From the NCBI RefSeq assembly GCF_000332195.1, contig NZ_KB235922.1, forward strand, positions 1,423,902-1,487,901: a DNA stretch of 64,000 nucleotides. The letters are read 5' to 3'. The stretch's first letter is position 1; the number at the start of each line of letters is the position of its first letter. A model generated the notes under the pieces. It was given only the letters and a program-made list of their open reading frames with translations, had not been told where the DNA came from and made no database searches. Source of the stretch: Pleurocapsa sp. PCC 7319 (lineage in GTDB: Bacteria; Cyanobacteriota; Cyanobacteriia; Cyanobacteriales; Xenococcaceae). This document shows, piece by piece, positions 33,305 through 42,630 of this stretch. Made by a program: the position numbers and the translations under genes.

Positions 33305-34081
33305 CTAATTACTGAAACTAGATTTTGTTCTCTGTTGTTGCACCCAAGCATCGGGATCGGGAGTAGAAATAGTAACAGTAGTTACAGTTTCTTTTTCTAC
33401 ATCGGTAGGTACTCGTAAAGTAACTGCTCGTCCTAATTCTCCTTCTTGATAATTGACTGTTAACAGTCCAGCATAAAGATCTGTTCCTTCTGGCAAAATT
33501 AACGTATCAATTCCTGTAACTGTGCAAATATCTGATTGACAGCCATCAGGTTGGAAGGTAACTGAAGTTACTTGATGATCTTTCCAATTATAGTTGTTTA
33601 ATTCGATAAATGGTAAAGGAACAGGAACAAAACCTAAAGCACCATCCAAAATTCCTGAAGTCAAATCATTTTTAACACGTGTTGTATGTAAAATTTTGAT
33701 AGTATTGTCCTGTTTTTCCATCCGAATCCATTCGTCATTTTCACCCGAGCGATTGAGTTGAACCTTGAGAACCTGGAGTGGCTCTTCTAAACAGTTAGAA
33801 TTTTGGGGGAATTTGGTACAGAGACTTTCTCTCTCAATTTCTAATATCTTCTGTTCTGGTTCGGCTAGAGAATAATCATAATCTTCTTCTAATTTTGTCT
33901 GTTCTAGTTCGGTCAGAGAATAATCGTAATCTTCACAGCGGGAATTAAGGGGAAACTTGTTACATAGACTATCTAAATTGGATTTTTTGGTAGCAGCTTG
34001 AGTAGTTAGGATTTCATTGACTATCAAAATTGCAGCTATAACAAATGTCAGTTGAGAAATATTTTTGATTATGGGATTCAT
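33305..34081 (-). CDS. exported protein of unknown function (258 aa)
   Basis: An N-terminal signal peptide (about 1-29, ending ILTTQA) is followed by two imperfect copies of a short motif with the form LC-(N/T)-KFP-x-NS-x-C (about 38-49 and 88-98). Between them lie two copies of DYDYSL-x-E-x-EQ. A beta-rich domain covers residues 105-240. The four Cys in the repeats could form disulfides. Not recognised as a named family. No obvious operon partner. Confidence 0.65.
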   Translation of the reverse strand: MNPIIKNISQLTFVIAAILIVNEILTTQAATKKSNLDSLCNKFPLNSRCEDYDYSLTELEQTKLEEDYDYSLAEPEQKILEIERESLCTKFPQNSNCLEEPLQVLKVQLNRSGENDEWIRMEKQDNTIKILHTTRVKNDLTSGILDGALGFVPVPLPFIELNNYNWKDHQVTSVTFQPDGCQSDICTVTGIDTLILPEGTDLYAGLLTVNYQEGELGRAVTLRVPTDVEKETVTTVTISTPDPDAWVQQQRTKSSFSN

Positions 34082-34224
34082 TGCTAATAATCTCGAACAC
34101 GATTAATCTCTATACCTCAGAGAGTATCTTTATGATTTTTGTTTTCCAATTCCCTTCAGTCACAAAAAAACATGACCAGAGTCATGCTCTCCAAACCCTT
34201 TATCTGTCTTAAGGTATTGGTAGA

Positions 34225-35418
34225 TTGTATGATCCAAACCCATCAATGTTTACTAATGCAGTGGCGAATTCACTATCCTCAATCTTCGGGAAATTACGTT
34301 ACGTAGAATGGCTGTTTCTTGCAGTTCATATGGTGATGGGAATCAGTAGTGGCAAGAATAATTTGGGGTTATGCTTGGCTTTTTACGGAATTTTTCTAGT
34401 TTTAAGCTGGATATTGCCTCTAGATCGACCTTTAATAGTGAGGCAAATCTATGTATTATCAGCAATCCTATTAATGGTCTGTGCTAATTTCGTAGGTGTC
34501 AGTTTAGATTTAGTACTCTATCTCTATATTGCCAAAAGCTTTTTTTTAATTGGTGAAATAAGAACTTATCTGATTACTGCGATCGCGGGAATTGTTTGGA
34601 TTATTAGTGATTGTGTCTCTGAAATTCAAGAATTACAAGAATTAAATCAAGCTGTAGATTTTCAACCGCCTTTTGGTTTTAATTCTCATAATTTAAGTAC
34701 AATTTTTATACACTCTTTGGGTATTTATCTTGCAGTCAGTGTTTTTGTAATTTCATTTAGCTCGGTAGTTTGTGCCGAATACAAAAGCCGTAAAAGAGCA
34801 GAAGCATTAGCCGAACAGGTAGAAACTTTGGCAGCAGATTTAGAACGCACTCGTATTGCTCGCGATATACATGATTCTTTAGGGCATACTTTGACTAATT
34901 TAGATATTCAATTAGCTGTAGCTCAAAAATTACGCGATCGCAATCTTCAAAAAGCTTTTCAAGCTATAGATACGGCTAAAATGCTTTCTAGCCAGTGTAT
35001 CGAGGATGTCAGTCATGCAGTAAAAACCATGCGAGATTCTAATTTTGATCTTGATCGTGCCTTAAAGAATCTCATGGAGAAAATTAGGAGCGATCAATCT
35101 GTACAAATTCATTGGGAGATTAACTTACCTCAGTTACCAATTGCCATTAGTCATCAAATTTACTGCGTGGTTAAAGAAGGATTGATTAACATTCAGAAAC
35201 ACGCCCGCGCTTCTTGCATTGACTTTCAAAGCAAATTCACCGCCAAAGAGATTATTTTACAATTAGAAGATAATGGCACTGGTTTTGATTTGACTGCATC
35301 TACTTTTGGTTCGGGTTTAAAGGGAATGACAGAACGAGTGCAAGGTTTGGGTGGCAAATTAAGCATTAGCAGCTTACCAAATCGAGGAACGAAAATTTTA
35401 GTGATAATTCCACGATGA
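34225..35418 (+). CDS. membrane sensor histidine kinase, NarL-type (HisKA_3)
   Basis: 397 residues. An N-terminal part of about six hydrophobic segments (residues 25-190) probably senses a membrane or redox signal. It is followed by a coiled linker, a HisKA_3 dimerisation domain with phospho-acceptor H216 in RTRIARDIHDSLGHTL, and a HATPase_c domain (QIYCVVKEGLINIQKHA, EDNGTGFD, GSGLKGMTERV). The start used here is TTG, with AAGG 10 bases upstream; an in-frame ATG at 34246 would drop seven residues. Its stop overlaps the response-regulator start (ATGA), so the two form one translationally coupled unit. Confidence 0.92.
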   Translation: MYDPNPSMFTNAVANSLSSIFGKLRYVEWLFLAVHMVMGISSGKNNLGLCLAFYGIFLVLSWILPLDRPLIVRQIYVLSAILLMVCANFVGVSLDLVLYLYIAKSFFLIGEIRTYLITAIAGIVWIISDCVSEIQELQELNQAVDFQPPFGFNSHNLSTIFIHSLGIYLAVSVFVISFSSVVCAEYKSRKRAEALAEQVETLAADLERTRIARDIHDSLGHTLTNLDIQLAVAQKLRDRNLQKAFQAIDTAKMLSSQCIEDVSHAVKTMRDSNFDLDRALKNLMEKIRSDQSVQIHWEINLPQLPIAISHQIYCVVKEGLINIQKHARASCIDFQSKFTAKEIILQLEDNGTGFDLTASTFGSGLKGMTERVQGLGGKLSISSLPNRGTKILVIIPR

Positions 35419-36050
35419 TTAGTTTATTACTGGTAGATGACCAAGATATTTTCCGTCAGGGTTTAGCTACTTTATTAGCCACAGAAGAGGATTTAGAAGT
35501 AGTGGGACAAGCTAGGAATGGTCGAGAAGCGATCGCTTTAAGCGAACAGCTACAGCCTGATGTAATTTTAATGGATGTGCGTATGCCTATCTGTGATGGC
35601 GTAAGTGCTACTCGCGAGATTCATCAACGTTATCCATGGATGCGAATTCTCATTTTGACTACCTTTGAAGATGACGAATATGTCTGGCAATCTTTACAGG
35701 CTGGAGCAATGGGCTATATTCTTAAGCGCAAGTCTTCTGAACAGATGGCGATCGCGATCCGTGCTGTCGCTCAAGGATATTCTCAATTGAGTTCGGCGAT
35801 CGCTCCTAGAATTTTTGCCAATCTTAAACCAGCCGATCCCAAATCAACCGATGTCCTCAACCAACTCAGTCCACGAGAATTAGAAATCTTAAGGCTAGTA
35901 GGACAAGGAAAAAACAATCAAGAAATCGCCCAAACCTTGCATCTCAGTATCGGTACGATTAAAAACTACATTACCCAAATTTTAAGCAAATTGTCACTGC
36001 GAGATCGCGTTGCTGCTGCTCTCTTGGCACAGCGATATTTACTGGTTTAA
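35415..36050 (+). CDS. NarL/FixJ-type response regulator
   Basis: 211 residues: receiver domain (1-120) with phospho-acceptor D54 in VILMDVRMP and Lys in ILKRKSS, then a LuxR-type helix-turn-helix (about 145-205: LSPRELEILRLVGQGKNNQEIAQTLHLSIGTIKNYI). It is the DNA-binding partner of the kinase whose stop overlaps its start. Target genes unknown; neighbours such as the lytic transglycosylase lie on the other strand. Confidence 0.95.
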   Translation: MISLLLVDDQDIFRQGLATLLATEEDLEVVGQARNGREAIALSEQLQPDVILMDVRMPICDGVSATREIHQRYPWMRILILTTFEDDEYVWQSLQAGAMGYILKRKSSEQMAIAIRAVAQGYSQLSSAIAPRIFANLKPADPKSTDVLNQLSPRELEILRLVGQGKNNQEIAQTLHLSIGTIKNYITQILSKLSLRDRVAAALLAQRYLLV

Positions 36051-36069
36051 GCTGGCTGCCGTCTACTGA

Positions 36070-36239
36070 GGGTAAGCGAAATTTACGGTGGCAAAACTTT
36101 ATTTTCGCGTTGTTTAAGTAACAAGTAACAAGTAACAAGTAACAAGTAACAAGTAACGAATAGCTTTGTGCCGTTACTCATTACTCTTTACTCAAAGTGA
36201 TTAAGATTGTTTAATTCCCACGCCTTTTTTCGTTCACCC
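36070..36239. repeat. MITE-like element family II, copy b
   Basis: 170 bp from GGGTAAGCGAAATTTACGG to TTTTTTCGTTCACCC, uninterrupted, with GTAACAA heptamers inside. Its right end touches the stop codon region of the lytic transglycosylase gene. Confidence 0.75.
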
Positions 36240-36241
36240 GT

Positions 36242-38371
36242 TTACTGAGTACTCATCTGCTTAAATAATTTTCCTACTTCTGGATTATAAACCAGCATAT
36301 AGTTCCAATAATTTTCAAATACTGATTCTACATATCCTTTAGTTTCACGATAAGGGATTTTTTCTACAAATTCATCAGCATCTTGTAAGCCATAACGAGA
36401 TACCCATTTGGCTACAGCATTAGGACCTGCATTATAACTAGCAACCGCCAGCATGGAGTTGTTGCCATATTTTTTATGGGTAAAGTCGAGATAATAAGTG
36501 CCAATATTAACGTTATCTTCTGGATTGGTCAGAGAATAGCTGGATAGACCGATATTTTTGGCTGAGGTTTTTGCCGTAGGGGGAATAACCTGCATTAAAC
36601 CTAATGCCCCCGCAGAAGATTCAATTTCTGGTTCAAAACGGGATTCTTGCCGAATCAGAGAAGTAACTAACAAGGGGTTAAGCTGACGCTGTTTAGACCA
36701 CTTAAGAATAGTTTGTTCAAATGGAAAAGGATAAAGAGCTTGCCAATATTCAGGGGTTTGTCTTAACTGTTGCCATTGCAGTTTATCCTCTGGTTGATTT
36801 CGATCTTCAAGATACCAAATTTGATTGATTCCTCGGAGATTTTTTCCTTGATAGAGCTTTAATAAACCATAAGTAAATTCGTCAGCAATGCTCAACTCAG
36901 TGCGATTGGCTCTGCCACCGCCCAGAGGGCGATCGCTTATTTCTGTCTGAAATTGTGCCCAGGCTTCTTGCTCGAATCCCAGTTGATAAAGCTCTTGAAA
37001 CGTTTCTGAACCTCCAGGAGGATTAATTCGAGTGCTTTTAACGACTTGTGGTATCTGGTAACGAACGGTAGTAAAATCTCCTACATCCCAACCTAAAGCT
37101 ACCGCCGATCGCCAAGCATAATATGATCTAGGGAAACGAGCCAGTACTGACTTATAGGCAGTACTTGCATCTTCGGGTCGATTTAGTTTTTCTGCCCATT
37201 TAGCAATCCAAAAACCTGCTTTTGGGGCAATTTTACTTTCGTGATTATCAACTACAATCGGTTGTGCCCATTGCCAAGCTGCAATCAGATCTCCTGATTT
37301 GGCTTTTTTACTAGCAACACTCCAGCGATATTCAGCAGCAGCATCAGAATTTTTGTAGTTAGTGAGAACTGTTTGACGAGCTTGAGTAGCCGAAACAGGG
37401 CTTTTGAGAGCATCTAATATTTTTGCCTTTTCTAATAAAGCCTGAGGTGCTTGTTGAGGAAATTTTTGGATTGCTAAGTCAAGATATTTCACTCCCTCTT
37501 TTTTGTTGACTATGGATGCCAAACGACGTAAACCTAATCCAGTGTCTTCGGCATCAGGAAATTGTTGTAGTAATTGAAGATAATATTGTTTGGCTTTAGT
37601 TTTGCTGTTACCAAGATGATGACCTCGACCAGCCCGATAGAGATTACGAGCTGTGAGAGGGGATTTGGCATAGGCTTTTCCTGCTTTGCCATAGTCCCAC
37701 TTTAACCAATAGCCATCGGCGATCGCCTCCCAATCACCTGGAGTTAACTGGCTGGCGTATTCATTAACCAGACGGTCTCTCATCTGAGCTACGCCTTCGT
37801 CATCTGGAGTGTATTTGGTCAAAATTTTCATCAGTTGAGGTTGATCGGCATTTTGACTTAGTTCCTGGCGAATTATCTGATGAGTCAGTGGATGAGCAGG
37901 AAACTTAGCGATCGCTTTTTGCCAGTAATCAGGATTAGATTGACCCAATAAATATAAAGCTTCAGCAGCAGCAGGGGAATCAGAATATTGAGTTACTATT
38001 TTTTGCCAAGCTGTTTCGGCCTCACTATTATTTTGTTCTAATTGATATGCTTTTCCTTTGGCTAACAAAACATATGCAGCTAATAAAGGATATTCTCCTT
38101 CTAAACCTTGCAATTTAGCTAAAGCTTCTTGTCCTTGTTGACGATCAATTAAATCTGCTGCCAAGAGAAAACTATTGCGGTTACTATCTGAAGATTGATT
38201 CAGGTCTACTACTGGCTGAGCAGAAAAAAGATGTTCTTGATGTGGGAGGGGAGACTGAATTTTGGCTATTCTTTTTTGTTTAATTATTAAAGATAAGGAA
38301 CCTAAAATAACTGTTGATACTAATCCTAGACTAATTAATAGAAAAGTTTTGTAATTTGATGATTTCCACAT
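36242..38371 (-). CDS. soluble lytic transglycosylase (Slt70-like, GH23)
   Basis: 709 residues. An N-terminal membrane anchor or signal (about 10-28) precedes a helical superhelix made of TPR-like repeats (about 70-480). The C-terminal SLT domain has the catalytic Glu in TSLIRQESRFEPEIESSAGALGLMQVIPPTAKTSA and the GxYYLDFTHKKYGNNSMLAVASYNAGPNAVAKW block. It cleaves peptidoglycan between MurNAc and GlcNAc to give 1,6-anhydro ends, for wall turnover or insertion of envelope machines. It is downstream of the CHAT gene on the same strand, separated by 335 bp. Confidence 0.93.
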   Translation of the reverse strand: MWKSSNYKTFLLISLGLVSTVILGSLSLIIKQKRIAKIQSPLPHQEHLFSAQPVVDLNQSSDSNRNSFLLAADLIDRQQGQEALAKLQGLEGEYPLLAAYVLLAKGKAYQLEQNNSEAETAWQKIVTQYSDSPAAAEALYLLGQSNPDYWQKAIAKFPAHPLTHQIIRQELSQNADQPQLMKILTKYTPDDEGVAQMRDRLVNEYASQLTPGDWEAIADGYWLKWDYGKAGKAYAKSPLTARNLYRAGRGHHLGNSKTKAKQYYLQLLQQFPDAEDTGLGLRRLASIVNKKEGVKYLDLAIQKFPQQAPQALLEKAKILDALKSPVSATQARQTVLTNYKNSDAAAEYRWSVASKKAKSGDLIAAWQWAQPIVVDNHESKIAPKAGFWIAKWAEKLNRPEDASTAYKSVLARFPRSYYAWRSAVALGWDVGDFTTVRYQIPQVVKSTRINPPGGSETFQELYQLGFEQEAWAQFQTEISDRPLGGGRANRTELSIADEFTYGLLKLYQGKNLRGINQIWYLEDRNQPEDKLQWQQLRQTPEYWQALYPFPFEQTILKWSKQRQLNPLLVTSLIRQESRFEPEIESSAGALGLMQVIPPTAKTSAKNIGLSSYSLTNPEDNVNIGTYYLDFTHKKYGNNSMLAVASYNAGPNAVAKWVSRYGLQDADEFVEKIPYRETKGYVESVFENYWNYMLVYNPEVGKLFKQMSTQ

Positions 38372-38706
38372 ATTAATATTAGTTGATCAACGGTAAAGGT
38401 GAAGGAAAAGACTAACCATTATTATTCCCAAAATCAAATCTTTTACTGACATCAAAAAATCGAATAATAATAACTAAAAAATTATTATTAATTTACGATT
38501 GATTGGCATATATACTTACAACGGCAATTTAAATACTCAAATTAAGGAGTAAATATCATAATAGCCATTGTATTATTTTTATTGTGTTTTTTTTCGATCA
38601 CACTATGATTATTATCAATAAAAAAGCAATCGCTATCTAGGATGAAAATCTCAAAATTGCGATCGCCTAATACTAAATAATGTTGAGTGTAATTAAATTA
38701 ATTACA
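38372..38706. other. intergenic, nothing recognised beyond AT-rich DNA
   Basis: 335 bp between two minus-strand genes. One HIP1 site at about 38659 and several poly-A/T tracts. Contains the transglycosylase promoter by position; no repeat or RNA seen. Confidence 0.35.
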
Positions 38707-41700
38707 TTAATTCCAATTACCAATCAAAGTAAATGAAGACCAGAAGTAAGGGTGAGAAAGCCCCAAAGTTCCGCCGGGGAAATTATCAGGCAGGGCTAAA
38801 TTTTCTCCATTGGATAAATTAACTTGACCATCATTAACTTTTACGTTGCCTTGCAACATTGCTAATTGAGTCTGGCGTAATGCTTCAGCTTTAACCAAAG
38901 TACTGCCCAGTTGGTCATAAAATTCACCCATTAAGGCCAATGTTCCTAGGTCGCTAACATACCACAAGCTTGCTAGTGCAGACTTTACACCTGCTTGTAC
39001 CGCTAATCCTGCAAAACCCAGTTCTGCTTTTTCATCACCCAGAGCAGTTTCACAAGCACTCAATACTAATAATTCTACTGGAGTATCATCACTACTCCAT
39101 CCTAGCTGACTGGATAACTCCTGCAATTGAGGTATTTTCAATTTGTCATCATAAAACTGAATATAAGAATCACTTAAATCACCGGCTTTAAACTGTGCAT
39201 GAGTACCCAAGTGGATGATTGGGAAAGGAGTACTACGACTATTCTGTGCAATAAAGTTAGAAATAGTAAACTGCTCATTAATAAATGCCTCTCCTTGACG
39301 AGGATTACGCACAATTGTTTCCAATTCAACGGGCATAGCAGGTAAAGCTGGTTGTTCTTGAAACTCCGAAGCCCCCATGGCTAAAATAGGACTTTGATCG
39401 AGACTTACATAACGAGTGTCGGTTAAACCAAAACTCGGTACTAAAGCTACTGCATATTTCTCGATTAAGAATTGTTCCCCATCGTGGAGTGCGGCTACGG
39501 GTAATAAACGTAATCCCGAATCCATTGAAAAAACCAAAATATCAATATCTTGGGCTTGTAATTCTGCTTCAATTGGTTTGATCAATAGCTGATAAAGTTC
39601 CTGAGCCGAATTCATATAGCTAGCTTGATCTAACTTGCCCGGATTACTCACTTCTTGGCGAAACTTAGTTGACGTAGCAACCAAATCTTTACGAGATGTT
39701 TCTTTGATTGTTTTACGCAGTGTTAGAGCCTGAGGTTTAGGGGAATCTATACCATTAAGATTGGCCGAGGCAACGGTAGGAGTCTCAGCAGTGGCAGTAG
39801 TTTCATCAGGTAGAACAACGAATGATTCCAGTTGATTCTCTTGTAGAGAAATATTAATAAATGCTGGCTTTTTGCCGGTTTGTTCCGATAATTCAGCTAG
39901 CCTTTGAGAAATTTCTTTGACGGAAGGCACGTCTCCATACAATTGTAGTCCAGAAGAATTCATTAATTGAGTTAGTTGATATTCCTCTTGCATTAGTATT
40001 GCCGTATCAGCTGGAGATTCTTGAAATACGGTTTCATAAGTAATACGATCTACTTGTCCAAAATCTGGCTGTGTATTTTCTTCAGCAGTTTCTTCTTCAG
40101 CAGTTTCTTCTTCAGCAGTTTCTTCTTCAGCAGTTTCTTCTTCAGCAGTCTCCTCTTCAGTTGCCTCTTTTTTAGTCACTGCTTCTTCTTCAGCTACTAC
40201 CTCTTCTTCAGTTACTGTTTCTTCTTCAGTTACTGTTTCTTCTTCAGTTACTGTTTCTTCTTCAGTTACTGTTTCTTCTTTGGCGACTGCTTCTTCAGCT
40301 ACCTCTTCTTCGGCTGTATTAGTTACTTCCTCTCGTGTTACTTCTTCTTCCGTTTCTTGGGAAGTACTTGTATTTGTTGGTTCTGATTCTTCAGCAATTT
40401 CATCTTGAGTTCTTGATGTTTCAGTTTCCTGAGTATCTTGTGTATCCGCTATATCATCTCCTTCTCCATCATCCGCATTGGTTTGTTGACCTACTGAATT
40501 TTCAGTTTCTCCATCCACAATTTCCGATTCTGCTTGTACTTGTTGTGAATCTACTCCATCCGAAACTTCTACATTCTGTTCTGTAGAATCATCCGTAACC
40601 GAAGAATTTCCAGTTTCGTTATCAAAATTGTCGCCTGTCTCGACTACAGATTCAGGTTCTGAATCTATATTAGGATTGGAAGTTTCACCTACCTCATCAG
40701 CGATCGCATTACCTTCTGAGGTTATTCCTGGATCACCTGCCGTATTTTCTTGCAAAGTAACTCCTGAAGTGCTTTGCCCTTCAGTTGTCGTATCGCCCTC
40801 GGTAGTAGTGACGTCAGTTTCGGGAGCTGTCTCGCCTTCGGTGGCAGTGACGTCAGTTTCGGGAGCTGTCTCGCCTTCGGTGGCAGTGACGTCAGTTTCG
40901 GGAGTGGTGTCCCCTTCGGTAGCAGTGACGTCAGTTTCGGGAGCTGTCTCGCCCTCGGTGGCAGTGACGTCGGTTTCGGGAGCTGTCTCGCCCTCGGTGG
41001 CAGTGACGTCAGTTTCGGGAGCTGTCTCGCCCTCGGTGGCAGTGACGTCAGTTTCGGGAGCTGTCTCGCCCTCGGTGGCAGTGACGTCAGTTTCGGGAGC
41101 TGTCTCGCCTTCGGTAGCAGTGACGTCAGTTTCGGGAGCTGTCTCGCCTTCGGTGGCAGTGACGTCAGTTTCGGGAGCTGTCTCGCCCTCGGTAGCAGTG
41201 ACGTCAGTTTCGGGAGCTGTCTCGCTCTCGGTAGCAGTGACGTCAGTTTCGGGAGCTGTCTCGCCCTCGGTAGCAGTGACGTCAGTTTCGGGAGCTGTCT
41301 CGCCCTCGGTAGCAGTGACGTCAGTTTCGGGAGCTGTCTCGCCCTCGGTGGCAGTGACGTCAGTTTCGGGAGCTGTCTCGCCTTCGGTAGCAGTGACGTC
41401 GGTTTCGGGAGTGGTCTCGCCCTCGGTGGCAGTGACGTCAGTTTCGGGAGCTGTCTCGCCTTCGGTAGCAGTGACGTCAGTTTCGGGAGTGGTTTCGCCC
41501 TCGGTAGCAGTGATGTCAGTTTCGGGAGCTGTCTCGCCCTCGGTAGCAGTGATGTCAGTTTCGGGAGCTGTCTCGCCCTCGGTAGCAGTGACGTCGGTTT
41601 CGGGAGTGGTATCTCCGTCGGTAGCGGTGGTGTCCCCGTCAGTAGCGGTGGTATCTCCGTCGGTAGCGGTGGTGTCCCCGTCAGTAGCGGTGGTATCCCC

Positions 41701-42603
41701 GTCAGTAGCGGTGGTATCCCCGTCAGTAGCGGTGGTATCCCCGTCGGTAGCGGTGGTATCCCCGTCAGTAGCGGTGGTATCTCCGTCGGTAGCGGTGGTA
41801 TCCCCGTCGGTAGCGGTGGTATCTCCGTCAGTAGCGGTGGTGTCCCCGTCGGTAGCGGTGGTATCTCCGTCAGTAGTTATATCACCAGAATCGGTAGCAT
41901 CAGTATTGTCGTTATCAGTAGTTACATCACCAGCATCAGTACCATCGCCTGATATTACCTCTTCTACAATAGTTTCGCTCGGATCCCCACCATTATCGAC
42001 AGTGGCATCCCCACCATTATCGACAGTGGCATCCCCACCATTATCGGCAGTGGCATCCCCACCATTATCGACAGTGGCATCCCCACCATTATCGACAGTG
42101 GCATCTCCACCATTGTCGGCAGTGGCATCCCCACCATTATCGACAGTGGCATCTCCACCATTATCGGCAGTGGTATCCCCACCATCATCGGCAGTGGTAT
42201 CCCCACCATTATCGGCAGTGGTATCCCCACCATTATCGGCAGTGGCATCCCCACCATCATCGGCAGTGGCATCTCCACCATTATCGACAGTGGCATCCCC
42301 ACCATTATCGGCAGTGGTATCCCCACCATTATCGGCAGTGGCATCTCCACCATCATCGGCAGTGGTATCCCCACCATCATCGGCAGTGGCATCCCCACCA
42401 TCATCGGCAGTGGCATCCCCACCATCATCGGCAGTGGCATCTCCACCATTATCGGTAGTTGTCTCCTCATTAGGAGGCATTTCTCCAGGATTGGGTCCTG
42501 TGATATCGGACATATTTCCTGATTGAGAACGGACTGGATTAGTAGCTATTAATAACCAGGTAAGTACTAAAGCTATTTTGATTGGTAATTGAAATAATTT
42601 CAT
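38707..42603 (-). CDS. exported CHAT-domain protease-like protein with four-register acidic repeat stalk
   Basis: 1298 residues. After a signal peptide (about 1-26) there are four low-complexity arrays in series: GGDATADD-type 8-mers, TATDGDT 7-mers, TEGETAPETDV-TA 13-mers, and EEETVT/EEETA repeats, roughly residues 45-845. A mixed region follows, then the C-terminal CHAT caspase-like domain (about 1000-1298) with catalytic H1135 in HLGTHAQ and C1184 in LSACETALGDEKAELGFAGLA, so the active site looks intact. The stalk is extremely acidic and Thr-rich, consistent with an extended extracellular linker. The partner gene at 42631 is 27 bp upstream in the same direction. Confidence 0.9.
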   Translation of the reverse strand: MKLFQLPIKIALVLTWLLIATNPVRSQSGNMSDITGPNPGEMPPNEETTTDNGGDATADDGGDATADDGGDATADDGGDTTADDGGDATADNGGDTTADNGGDATVDNGGDATADDGGDATADNGGDTTADNGGDTTADDGGDTTADNGGDATVDNGGDATADNGGDATVDNGGDATVDNGGDATADNGGDATVDNGGDATVDNGGDPSETIVEEVISGDGTDAGDVTTDNDNTDATDSGDITTDGDTTATDGDTTATDGDTTATDGDTTATDGDTTATDGDTTATDGDTTATDGDTTATDGDTTATDGDTTATDGDTTATDGDTTATDGDTTPETDVTATEGETAPETDITATEGETAPETDITATEGETTPETDVTATEGETAPETDVTATEGETTPETDVTATEGETAPETDVTATEGETAPETDVTATEGETAPETDVTATEGETAPETDVTATESETAPETDVTATEGETAPETDVTATEGETAPETDVTATEGETAPETDVTATEGETAPETDVTATEGETAPETDVTATEGETAPETDVTATEGETAPETDVTATEGDTTPETDVTATEGETAPETDVTATEGETAPETDVTTTEGDTTTEGQSTSGVTLQENTAGDPGITSEGNAIADEVGETSNPNIDSEPESVVETGDNFDNETGNSSVTDDSTEQNVEVSDGVDSQQVQAESEIVDGETENSVGQQTNADDGEGDDIADTQDTQETETSRTQDEIAEESEPTNTSTSQETEEEVTREEVTNTAEEEVAEEAVAKEETVTEEETVTEEETVTEEETVTEEEVVAEEEAVTKKEATEEETAEEETAEEETAEEETAEEETAEENTQPDFGQVDRITYETVFQESPADTAILMQEEYQLTQLMNSSGLQLYGDVPSVKEISQRLAELSEQTGKKPAFINISLQENQLESFVVLPDETTATAETPTVASANLNGIDSPKPQALTLRKTIKETSRKDLVATSTKFRQEVSNPGKLDQASYMNSAQELYQLLIKPIEAELQAQDIDILVFSMDSGLRLLPVAALHDGEQFLIEKYAVALVPSFGLTDTRYVSLDQSPILAMGASEFQEQPALPAMPVELETIVRNPRQGEAFINEQFTISNFIAQNSRSTPFPIIHLGTHAQFKAGDLSDSYIQFYDDKLKIPQLQELSSQLGWSSDDTPVELLVLSACETALGDEKAELGFAGLAVQAGVKSALASLWYVSDLGTLALMGEFYDQLGSTLVKAEALRQTQLAMLQGNVKVNDGQVNLSNGENLALPDNFPGGTLGLSHPYFWSSFTLIGNWN
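40070..40310. repeat. EEETVT / EEETA coding repeats
   Basis: 15-bp and 18-bp units (Glu-Glu-Thr with Val, Ala) near the CHAT end of the stalk, in frame. Confidence 0.85.
40790..41612. repeat. 39-bp coding minisatellite (TEGETAPETDVTA)
   Basis: About 21 near-identical 39-bp units encoding a 13-residue repeat. Substitutions are mostly silent or conservative. Every unit keeps the frame. Confidence 0.92.
41612..41880. repeat. 21-bp coding minisatellite (TATDGDT)
   Basis: About 13 units of 21 bp, differing mainly at synonymous positions (GTA/GTG, CCG/TCG in the plus-strand reading). Confidence 0.92.
41976..42460. repeat. 24-bp coding minisatellite (GGDATADD / GGDATVDN)
   Basis: About 20 units of 24 bp, N-terminal part of the stalk. 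Units alternate Asp/Asn and Ala/Val/Thr at fixed positions. Confidence 0.92.
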
Positions 42604-42630
42604 ATTTATATCTTGCTCGAACTTAACTAT

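Noticed and set aside
40774-41952. Second plus-strand frame of GSCLALGSSDVSF repeats
   Set aside because: Same cause: a shadow of the 39-bp and 21-bp repeat units.
40628-42526. Long plus-strand open frame of SPSVAVTSVSG repeats opposite the CHAT gene
   Set aside because: It is the antisense of the in-frame minisatellites; repeats in multiples of three keep other frames open. It has no signal, start context or domain, and the minus strand has a signal peptide and a CHAT domain.
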